Of a DNA stretch of 64,000 bases, positions 1 to 12,000 are shown piece after piece. This stretch comes from Cheilinus undulatus (taxonomy: Eukaryota > Chordata > Actinopteri > Labriformes > Labridae): contig NC_054877.1 of assembly GCF_018320785.1 (NCBI RefSeq), positions 25,154,329-25,218,328 on the forward strand, written 5' to 3'. The notes under the pieces are model-generated. The model worked only from the letters and a program-made list of their open reading frames with translations, was not told the origin of the DNA and did not search any database. Position 1 is the first letter of the stretch; each line of letters opens with the position of its first letter. A program made the translations under genes and the position numbers.

Positions 1-3000
1 AGGCCATTGGAGACCTCCTGGATGCCTTCACAGAGGTTTGTATCGATTCATGAGAAAGAATAAAATGAACTCAGGGTTTTGGTGTACAAGTGTCTCACTA
101 GGTCAGGCTGTATCATTATATGTTGAGGGGGGTATTTGGCGCTCTAAGAATGAACTTGTTCATAGTTAAACTCACTTATTTCTTCTTGCTGTGTTTTCTG
201 CAGGAGCAGGGTACCAAACCTGCTTCCGAGCCCTCGTCCACTCAGCCCGATCCTGTCCCCGTAGCTCCAGCTGAACCTCCTGCTGAGGTTGCAGATGAGA
301 CGTGGGAGGAGAAAGAGGACAAGCAGAATGCAGAGCCTGAAAAGCCGAAAGCCACACCTGAGCCAAGTGGAAAGAAGTACCAGTACAAAGAAGGTAAGGT
401 TACTGCAAAGATAAACATTTTACAACAAAGGTGGACTGGAATTCTGTATTTTAAACTGAAGAGAGGATGTGTCATGAAAGTTGAGCAAATTAATCCACAT
501 TTTTCCTGGGACTCATTTTCCTCTCAGAACAATGGAAGCCAATTGATCCAGAGGAGAAGAAGCGGTACGACAGGGAGTTCCTCCTGGGCTTCCAGTTTAT
601 AAGCGCCAGTATGCACAAACCTGAGGGCCTTCCCCTCATCAGCGATGTAGTCCTAGACAAGGTATGCAGCTGTGGTGTTAAAAATCAGCGGATGTCATAG
701 TAGAAGCATTCTGGAAAGGCTACATGTGTTGTTGTTTTTTTGTCTTTTTTTCTTCAACTACATAATTAGTTTTTGAATGTAGCTCATTCTTGTATGTGTG
801 GATGAGGACGTTTGTGAAACTCTTTGTTGTGTCAGTATTATTGTACGGGCTCTGCAGTAATTTTGCCTCTTGGTTTTAATTTTAGGCAAACAAGACTCCA
901 CTGCGGCCAGCTGATCCGGCTCGACTCATGAATCTTGGTCCTGATTTTACTCCCTCATATTTGGGGAACCTTGGGAGCAAATCAGTAGGAGGACCACGAG
1001 GCCCAGTGAGTGAATTTGTTGATTTCTGCATTAGTTTGGCATAAAATGATTTGTTTCTTGCTGTTAAATGCACAACACTGACTCATGCATTAGGCCAGTG
1101 TTTCCCAACCATTTTTCCTTGGAGCCCCCCCCTACATGTACATAAGAAAAGTGGTGCCCCCCCAGGACTCAAGAGAGAAGAAAAAGGGCTGCTGCACACT
1201 TCTGCCAAAAATCAACATAGATTTTAATTGTTTCACCGAAAAAACTCTACAAAAGGCCTATGCATGCTTTTCTTATCAAAAGCCCTGTGTATGAACTACT
1301 TTACTGCTTTATCATGGTTTAATCAATATTTGCAAATCTAAATTTGCAGCCTCATAGCAGACAAACCCTTGTGTCCCTTGTGTATCTTTGCCCCCCCCAA
1401 GGGGTCCCCGGACCCCAGGTTGGGAACCAATGCATTAGGCTGTGGCAGTGGAGAGTGCTTTCAAAACAATGATGGTGTATAAACTGCATGTAGTTGTAAA
1501 GTCAGACTGGGTTCAGAAAATCCAATCGCCGATTCAGATCGCTTCTTTTTTTTAAAAAGATATAGATTCATATAATATTCATATAAATAAAAACTCTTAA
1601 ATTTTGATATTAGGAACTCAAAAATTTAGAGTTTTTAATATTGTTCATTCAAAACAGTTTAAAGTCAAAAATTTCTACCCAACCAACTGAAACATGGTTG
1701 GATTATTGACTTTTGGACCTAATAACCTCAGAAGTTGTAGGTTTTGGTTGAGCTTTTCTTAGATACAAATAGGGGGAACCTTGAGGAAAAAAGGTTGGGA
1801 ACCACTGCCTTAAGGCATCAGCTGGTCATCTGTGTATAAGTAAACAAGGAGTAACAATGCAAAACAGAGTCTAACAGAGTTATTTTTATTAGCAGAATGC
1901 ATATCTCAATATATCCCTCCTCATTAAAGAAATTATCTAACATCGTAGCACTTAGAATATTTCTGGAACCATAAGATGGATCTCTGTAAAACAAATTGTG
2001 ATTTGAAGCCAACCTTTTGTTGATGCGTTTATATCCAAAGCAGTGATTATTCGGAGCTTTGATACTATGACCATAAAGTGCTTAATCCATGATAATACAA
2101 GTATTCATTTGTTTTTTCAACAATGAAAAATGTGGCAATCTTGCTTTCAGTCCTCCATTTTGACTCTGGAAGTAAAAGACAACTTCCTGTTAGCCTGTTG
2201 GTCAATTACAACGCTCCTTTTTGTCACTATTGTTTTTTTGGTAGTAGAGACCAATCAGGGCCAGCCAAAGATCAATAAGGGACGAGATGCAAGTTTTGAA
2301 ATGCAAGAAAAATAATCCCCTGTGGCCCAAATAGTAAAAAAAAGACCTTTGCACTCCTAAGATAGGATTCATGCCCATTGGAATATCACATGTGCAAAAT
2401 GTGACTTGGTTTAACAGGGATGAATGATAGTGATAGTTTGTTTTGTGTATCTGTTGTGTTGTTATTGTTATTTAGTCTCCTGATAGACAAGGCCAATAGG
2501 CCCTACATGCAGATGTTAAACGGCTTGATCATTGCGTATTCGGGTGTGATTTGTATAAAGTTCTGTGTGATTTCAATTTTGTTCTTTTACTTGGTCTTTC
2601 TGGTCATATAACTTCTGATACATCCATCCGACATCCTTGTAGCACACATATTTAGATAGCCCAGGTTGTTCTGAACAAATGGATATCTATAACTTGATTG
2701 CACTTAAAAGGGTTGAGATTCTACAGGTATTTTTGCATAAAACATACAGGCAGACTAAAAATATCAAGAACTGTCTTGAATTTCCAAGGGTTAAAGGGTT
2801 TGTTTACTTGATGAGGTATTATGTTTGGCTTTTTAAAAAACACATTCCTCTCTCCCTTTTAGCCTCCTGGCCCACGTCGTTCCCAGCAGGGTCAGAGGAA
2901 AGAGCCCCGTAAAATCATCAGCAGCATGTCTCTCAGTGACGATGTGCAGCTCAACAAGGCCGAGAAGGCCTGGAAACCCAGCTCCAAAAAGCCCTCTCGT

Positions 3001-6000
3001 GCCCGAGCTGGGGATGATGAAGAAGAAGATCCCGAACAGGCCAAGACTCAAGAGCTGTTAAAGCGTCTTCGTAGTATCCTCAACAAGCTGACCCCTCAGA
3101 AGTTTCAGGAGCTAATGAAACAGGTGACAGAGCTGACAATAGACACAGAGGAGAGGCTGAAGGGAGCCATCGACCTCATCTTCGAGAAGGCCATCTCAGA
3201 GCCCAACTTCTCCGTGGCCTACGCCAACATGTGCCGTTGCCTTATGGGGGTAAGTCAAATAATATTGTGAGGATTTAGTGCTTTTATTTTTCGCTCCAGT
3301 GATGACTTCTGTTTTGAGCCACGTGTCTGGGCCACTGAATATTTGTGATGGTGTTGAGGAAGTGATGGAGCTGAAAAAAAAAAAATCATTATTTTATTCA
3401 GCATGATTGTGGCTTTGATTAAAGTGCATATTTTAATGGTTATATTTTTCTTTTTCTTCAGCTGAAAGTCCCCTCTCCAGACAAGCCAGGACATACTGTG
3501 AACTTCCGCAAACTGCTGCTCAACCGCTGCCAGAAAGAGTTTGAGAAGGACCAGGATGACGATGAAATCTTTGAGAAAAAGCAAAAAGAAATGGAGGCTG
3601 CCAAGGAGGTATGACCTTAATTTTACTGTCGATATTAACACGATTACTGCTCTGTCCTTTATCAAGAGAACGCTGATTACCGCAACTTAACCAAAATGTA
3701 AATACAAAAATGATCTGTATCTGCCCGCAGGAAGAGGAGCGAGAGCGTTTAAGGGTGGAGCTGGAGGAGGCTAAAGACCAAGCCCGCCGACGCTCTTTGG
3801 GTAACATAAAGTTCATCGGAGAGCTCTTCAAGTTGAAGATGCTGACAGAGGCCATCATGCACGACTGTGTGGTGAAACTACTGAAGAATCACGATGAAGA
3901 GTCTCTGGAATGTCTCTGCAGGCTGCTCTCTACAATTGGAAAAGACCTAGACTTTGAGAAGGCAAAGGTAAATAAATGAAGCACTGACACAAACAGATGG
4001 ATTTCTAATTTATTAAACATCAACACACAGTCTCTTGTGATGACTCTTTTTACGTGCCACGTGTCTGGGCCACTGATTAATAGTGATGGGATTGAGGATC
4101 TGAGGAGACGACCTTCTTTAGATATCACAGCCTCTATAAATCATTTACGTCTGACATTTTGTAAATGGGACTGATAAAAGTTTCTTTTTATGTGTGTCTC
4201 TTAGCCTCGTATGGATCAGTATTTTAATCAGATGGACAAAATCATCAAGGAGAGAAAGACTTCATCTAGAATCCGCTTCATGCTCCAAGACGTCTTGGAC
4301 CTCAGGAAGGTAAATATTGAATAATTTTACCAAAAGATTAACCTTACTGACATAACTGATGCTGAGAGGTATTCCTGAATGAGCAGAATTGTTTTCTGCT
4401 GTCTGTGAAAGGATACATTAGCACTGCATTTAAATTTTGATTAAAAAATGATAGGTGTTGAAAATGTTTTTCAGTTTTCCTAACCATCTTCCCCTCTCTG
4501 TTTATCTCAGAATAACTGGGTTCCTCGTAGAGGAGACCAAGGTCCTAAAACTATTGACCAGATTCACAAAGAGGCAGAGATGGAGGAGCACAGGGAGCAG
4601 ATCAAAGTGCAGCAGCAGCTCATGTCTAAGAAAGAGGGAGGAGGCGGAGGCAGGATGGGAGGAGGCATGGGGGGCAGAGGCCCTCACACGCCAGGCGGCA
4701 GGACCAACCAGCCACAGGATGAGGGCTGGAACACGGTGCCCATCTCCAAGAACAGACCCATCGACACCACCCGCCTTAGCAAGATCACAAAGGTAATACT
4801 TGAGTCTAAGGCCAGAGATAGACTTGCTTTTTCACCTTAAATTCAGTTATGTGTCCAGCTGTGTCACGAACATGCTTCTAATTAAACACAGCAACAGTGA
4901 CTGTAATCAAAGCAATGAGAATTAACATCTGCAATCAGTAGTATCATCAGATCAGATTGATGACCTGTGGTCAGAGTTTCTGCACTCTGTTTCTTTACTG
5001 TTATCCTGTGATTGTCCACTGATGACTTTCAGCCAACTTCATATGCAGATGTTTTTATTACAACAGCTGTTGGAAAAGAGTCCTTGTAAATGCCTTTTTG
5101 TGTAGTTTTTGATAATATCATTGATATATACTCATCAGGGATTAAGGATGCAAGTAGTTGTGGAAATTGTTGACAAAATTGAATGACAGTTGTCAATGGA
5201 CGTGTTTTCATACTGAACTTATACATGCATTGATTTTTAGTGTGGAGACTAATGAGGAGAGAGCCATCTCACATCTTGGCAATCTTTGCTCAGAGTTGTA
5301 TGAAAACCATCGTGATGAATAAAAGTGTGAAACTTCTGCTGCAGAGTCCTGACTAAAGCTAGGAAGCACAGGGAAGACTTGGCGTCTGAAGCACCCCAGT
5401 TAACTTCAGGGCAAACCCTGTTTTTACTCAATAGCAGACAAAAAACCTGGCTTGAGTCTTGAGAAACATTTATCTTGCTCATCCTTTCACTAACAATCCT
5501 TTTCCTCTTTCCCCACTGTCAGAGGGCAAATGTCAGTATGTGTGTATATAGGCCATGAGTGTGACACTCGCATTAAACTGGCCTTGGCCTGGACTGTGCT
5601 TCTCCTGTTGCATAAAGATTATCAGTGATATTTAGGTGGAATTTGCTTATCAAGGGAGCATGTTGGTAGTACGCAAGAAAAGGCATGTTAAAAGTTTTTT
5701 TACCATATCTTTGCAACTTAAAGTTAAAGCCATACAGTGATTTTTCTTTCATTTACATTTAAGCATCTTATGTATCCCTTTACCTAAAATACTGTCATCT
5801 TTTCTCTCAACTTTTTTCTTATCCACTCTTACAGTCAACACTACAACAAACTCCTAACACATTAATATTTAACTTGAACGAAGAGAACATTCCTAAACTA
5901 CACATAAAGAAAATATCCAATCTATACCATCACTGGTTATGTTAAAAGCCAAGACAAAAATAAAGCTTGAATTTAGATTAATTGTGGCATATTACCTCAG

Positions 6001-9000
6001 TAACAGCTATGAAGTAAATGCAGTGCCTGCAAGGTGAAATCCAAACTTTGTCTTAACCTGCTAGATATGTTGTATGTTGCTGTAAACATTTGAAAACACT
6101 GAGAACTATGTGCAACTGATTTTTTTTTTATTTAGACCATCAAAAAGTTGTTAACCTCTTTCATGGCTTTGTTTAATTTGGACAGGGCAAATATAGGGGG
6201 CCATGACATCACTGGTCTTTATGGGGAATTATTTGTTTTTTTCATCATAACCAACACAATATTAGATAGTTTAAACCAGGGCTAAACAAGTTTGAAAAAA
6301 TGTCTAATTGTGACTATTTTGACACACATTGCTAATTCAGTATGCATTCTAATGAAGGGAATGATCATTTTTAAATCATTCTCATTTTGATTAAGAAAGA
6401 CATGCCACTATAAGTTAAGCAGGATTTAAAAAAAACTGTTAGAGAAAAAATTGTGGCGTGTTTAGAATAATATCGCTCCTGAAAAAAAAAAAGTTAAACC
6501 CGAAACTCCTCATATGAACTTAAATTTTGAATTTATGATCTATGTGAATGCATTTTTGTCTCTCTCTTCAGCCTGGTGCTTTGGACTTCAACAATCAGCT
6601 GTTGGCTCCTGGAGGAAAAGGCATGTGGGGCAGCTGGGGCAAAGGCAGCAGTGGAGGAACGGGAGCTAAACCAGCCAGTGGAGAGCAGGGTAATTCAACT
6701 CCTTCGCGTACACAGCTTGGTTTTAAAGTTGTTAGAGGTTGTTATATTAATCTTTCTTCTCCTCATTTAGATTCTGGTCGTCCAGCTACCAGCACCCTCA
6801 ACCGCTTCTCAGCGCTGCAGCAGTCTGGTTCACTGTTGTCATCTTCAGAATCAGACCGCAGAGTTCCTCAGAGGTATTTCACAGCTTTTTATTTTCTTTT
6901 GTCTTTGTGTCTGTTTTTCTCTTTAACTCCCTCATTATGACTATGACCTTTAACTTACACATGTAACAACTTCAGGTTTAAATGCACATGATTTCACAGT
7001 ATTTGGATACTTCTGACCTTTGGTCTCCTGATTGTAATTTTCAGGTCAAGCTCCAGTCGTGAGCGTGGCAATGAAAGAGACAGAGGCGATCGCGACAGGG
7101 ATCGCTATGATCGCTTCGAGGGACGGGAAGGACGTGATGACAGGAGTGGCCAGAACCAAATCACTAAGAGAAGCTTCAGCAGAGAGTCGCAGGATCGTGG
7201 CGGGAGAGGAGGAGAAAGCCGAGCTACGAATGAGGCTGTGCGGCGCGTTGCCAGCATGACCGACGATAGGGACAGAGGCAGCAGAGACAGAGGCAGCAGA
7301 GACAGAGGCAGCAGAGACAGAGGCAGCAGGGATAGAGGGAGCAGGGAAAGAGGAAGCAAAGACCAGGGCAGCAAAGACAGAGGAAGCCGGGACAGGGTTC
7401 CAAGCAAAGATCTTACAGGTAAAACGCCCATACAGCAGAAAAACAAAGCAGTGTAGATATAATGCAAGATGTTCTGGAGGATTGTTTATTGGTATGAGCT
7501 CCACCAAAATGATGAGGCTGCAACGAATGTTTAATTTCACTTCACTTCTCTTCTCAGCTAAACGTGAGAGCGCCCCCACTCCTCCTCCCGCTCCTCAGAA
7601 GCCTTCTATGACCGAGGAGGAGGTTGAGAAGAAGTCGAAAGCCATCATCGAAGAATACCTCCACATCAATGACTTGAAGGTACAAACATGACTCATGCTA
7701 CAGAGTAAATACACACATCATCAGGCTTAGCAGCAAATGCGTCGAATGTGAAATAGCTCTAATGGTCTGCATTGTCTGTCTTCTTCCTTTGGCGATGTAG
7801 GAGGCGATGCAGTGCGTGGCAGAACTCAACAGTGCCTCGCTGCTCTTTGTGTTTGTGCGGAACTGCGTGGAGTCAACGCTCGAGCGCAGCACTATCGCAA
7901 GAGAGCACATGGGCCTGCTGCTTCACCAGCTTGTTAAGGCAGGGTCATTGCCCCCAGCGCAGTACTACAAAGGGTGAGCATTTATAAAAGAAGAAACGAA
8001 GCTGTTACGTTTCACTGTACTGATAGATTTAGTTGAGAATAAGCTGTGTGGTTAAAGTGGGATTGATTGCTGTGTTTTTTTGGACTGTAGGCTTGAGGAG
8101 ACCCTGGAGGCGGCAGAAGACACGGCCATAGATATACCTCACATCTGGCTCTACCTGGCCGAACTTATCAACCCCATGCTCCATGAGGGGGGCATTCCTA
8201 TGGGACAGCTCTTCAGGTCAGTTGAAGTGATGAACCATTAATAATTTTCCAAACTTCCCTTGGATTAAATTCTTGCAGAAACTAAAAGCTTAAACCTTTA
8301 TCTCTTTTTTTCATACTGTATGCGTTTAGTCTTTGATCATCTTTTTTCTAAGTTTGAACTAGAAACGGCCTTAAAAAAAAAAAAATCAGAATCAAAACAA
8401 GCAAATTGCACTTAGCTGAAAAAAGACTTACTAGTACAGTTTGTGCTCAAGGATAATAAGCAGGATATGTTTTTGTAAATCACATGTTGAAACGTAGTTA
8501 AATTGTTTGTTCACAGAAGTAGCAGAGCAGCAGCACCTAGTGTTGAAACTAATAAGTACAATTCAGCCAAACAAAAGCTTCATGTTCCAGTGCGGGCCGT
8601 GTTTCATTTTATTTTTCATAATTTGCTGAAGGCCAATTAAAAAATGGACCATGAGCCATATTTTGCCTGTGAGCTGTAATCTGAACACCCCTGAGAAAAC
8701 TATTTCAAATAAGGAAATGTATTTTAAGTCCATTGAAATTAGAACAAGTCAACAGTATGCATTCAAAAAGGTCTAGGATGAAGTATACATGCATGCACAC
8801 CTACCTTGTGTCATTTAGGTGTTGCTAAGAGTTTGAATACACATGTTGTTCAATCATCTGTTAGAAATAAGTAGAAAGTCTAACACTAATGTAACTGTAT
8901 TCAGGGAGATCTCGAAGCCTCTTGTGCCTCTTGGGAAGGCCGGCGTGCTGCTGGTACAGATCCTCAAGTTACTCTGCAAAGGAATGGTACGTTCTTATTA

Positions 9001-12000
9001 TAGTATTATATTATAAACACAATCTTAATACATTTCCTCTTCATCATCTTACACTTGCTTGTGTAATAAGAATTCTATTTTTTATTTATCAGACTACTAA
9101 GAAGGTCGGGGCCATGTGGACGGACGCTGGCCTGAGTTGGAGTGAATTCTTGCCAGAGGATGAAGACGTCAACAAGTTTGTCACTGAGCAGGTCTGTAGG
9201 ATGCAGCTGTAGTAGACACTAAAATAAAGAACAAATGAAACAAACAATCTTTACTTTGATACCAGTTTGAAAGGGTATCTTTTAAGAGCAGTCTCTGGCT
9301 TGGTAAAATCTCCTAGTGGTTTTTGGGCTTAAATAACTATGTACTTCCTCTTGCAGAAAATTGTGTATTATCCTTATGTTTAGAATTAAAGATAATACAT
9401 AGCTCACTAGAAACTAGCAAATATGCAGACCACATGTAAATTCACACTTACTGAATATGACATTTCACATCAAGGCTCTATTGTGGAACATTTTAAAGAA
9501 AGAGTAAGAGACAAGCTCAGCAAAATAGAGGAATCTCAGTGTGTTCAACTGTAACATCAGGAAAATAAAAATTAGCTACACAGCAGATTTTTATACTTTG
9601 TTTTTACTACATGTGGATAAATCAATATAAGTACCATGGCACCAGTATTTGGTAGTTTCTTGTTTTAAATGAAAAATAAAGCCAATATATTTCTGCCAAT
9701 CGTGTACCAATCGGTTGACAACCATTTAGTACTGGAGAATGTCTTTGTGCAGTGATGCAGAGTTAATTTTGGCAGCTATTTTTATTTTTAGTGTAGTTTT
9801 AGTTGACGGAAACCCAAAACTCCAAACATTTTCATCTAGTTTTAGTCCATTAAAAGTCCTCATGTTTTAATCTTTACGTTTAGTTCAAGCATTTATTTTC
9901 TTGCCTAAATCTACTACCAAATCATGGTAGTGTGTTCTCTGCACTCTGTTAAACCTGGGGTCCCTGCTTTCTACAACTGAGAGGCAGAATAGCTACAGTT
10001 GCGTTGTTTTTGTTTTTTGGGGTTTTTTTTGAAAGATTTACCCACAGTGGAACGTCATGGATATTGAATGTCTGATGAAAACTGCATTACAGTTTAGTCT
10101 AGTTTTAGTCATTTTGACAAAAACTAGACTTAGTGTTGGTCAGTTTTAGTCATCACAGATCTATTTTTATTAGTCTTAGTCTAGTTTTTGTCTTGGAAAA
10201 AAGGCTGTTGACAAACATTTTAAGTCATAGTTTTAGTTGGTGAAAATAAGACTGCAGTGATGGCAACATACTCTCTTTCTCTTGAAACTACTATGCTAGT
10301 GAAACTTCTAATGCTTTGATTATTAGAGAAAATGCATTTTATATTACTACCCCCATCACCACATGCCCCTCTATGCCATCGAACATCACTTCACTTTTGT
10401 AGAATTTTTTTTTCCCAATTTGTTTACAAAACATAAATATGAAATGCATAAATTGATCACTTACAAGAGTAACATTGCTTATCTTTGTGTGTTGTGTTGT
10501 AATTTAGAAAGTAGAGTTCACTACAGGAGAGGAGGTGGAGTCAAAGGAAGCTGGTAAGAAGAAGGTCCTGAGTGGAGACGAGCTCAGCAATAAGCTGGAC
10601 CGGCTCCTGCAGGACAAAGCCAACAACGAGCGCATCAGAGACTGGGTGGAGGTGAGTTGCAGCTCTGGGGTATTTTTTTCACAGCAGATTTTTAAAATGG
10701 AAATACATTGCAGAGTGTTTCTTATTATTTAAAACTTTGCTTTGTGTTTTCTCAGGCTAACTTGGACGAAGAGCAAAGCACTTCCAACCAGTTTGTACGA
10801 GCGTTGATGACATCAGTGTGTCAGTCTGCCATCATATGTAAGTATAACTTAATTGAGAATGATGATAAAAAGCAATGAGTGTCTATTGTTAGCTGAAATG
10901 ATTCTGTCTTTATCTGTTAGTCACTCCTGTATGAATTATTATTCAGAAATATAGTCCCTTTGCTCATGTGCAGCTGTGTTGACATGATCCTGAACACTCA
11001 TTTCATGTGATTGATCTTGTTGCCCTTGAGTTAAATTCTTCAGTGTGACAAGATGTTTATCTCCTTCATGGTTTGTCTGAACGCTTTTTTACTTTTTGTT
11101 CCAGGTGACAACCCGTACCGGGTGGATGCGAAGCAGATAGGCCAGAGGGCCAGTCTGCTGCAGAGATACTTGTGTGATGAGCAGAAAGAGCTGCAGGCTC
11201 TGTACGCTCTGCAGGCTCTGATGGTGCACATGGAGCAGCCAGCGAGTGAGTGTCCTGCTGTTGATCTCTCTTAATGCTGTCAGAGTTAAAAATAAAAGCT
11301 TATGATGCGGTAGCCCTGTAGTAGATGCTTAATTAGGTGCAGCTCATAATTTTTAAATTAGGTGTGCTGTTGATTTAACAGCCATGTATGTGGCTTTTTG
11401 TATTTAAGTGATTTATTTAGTTTTTATTTATGTTACTTGTGAATTTACTGCGCACAAGCTTGCATTACTTTGCTTATTTTTTCCTAAAACATCCCCACTG
11501 TCTAAACCAAGCATCTCCCATCTAGGGAGGTTCTAGTCACCACTAGAGGTCAGCAATGCCTCACTGAAGGGGTCAAAATGTCTATGTACAGTTTTTATTC
11601 ATCCCAGTTTCATTTTAACCCATGAGAAAAGATTTAGATTCTTAAAGTTTAAAATGTTATTGAAAAACAAGCTCATGAAATAAGGCAACAAAACAAAAAA
11701 GGTTAAGGTAAAGTACTCAGCAAAGCTAACTTCAGTCAGAGGCTTAAGAGAATCTTTGCAGATGGAAGAACAACCAGAGAGCCTCAAAGAGAGACTTGAT
11801 ATGTGTGTTTCACTGTCACAGAAAGTAATGAAGATGAAAGGTTTTCCAATGACAAATTTTTTGAACTTTTTACAAAACTAATAAAATTAAATAATATTGA
11901 TACTGGTTTGATATCAGTACAACAAAAACAGAAGTCCTAAGCAACCAATATTGGTGATTTCTTGTTTCTAGACAGTGACCAGTCTCTTTAAAGTATCTTT

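Noticed and set aside
5018..5100. Third C/D snoRNA candidate (CTGATGACTT in an eif4g1 intron)
   Set aside because: A box C-like motif without a D box or terminal stem within 100 nt, and without the SNORD66 guide.
7046..7579. Minus-strand frame of 177 codons with Ala/Ser/Val repeats
   Set aside because: It is the antisense shadow of the DRGSR repeat exon of eif4g1. It crosses a confirmed intron and has no family match.
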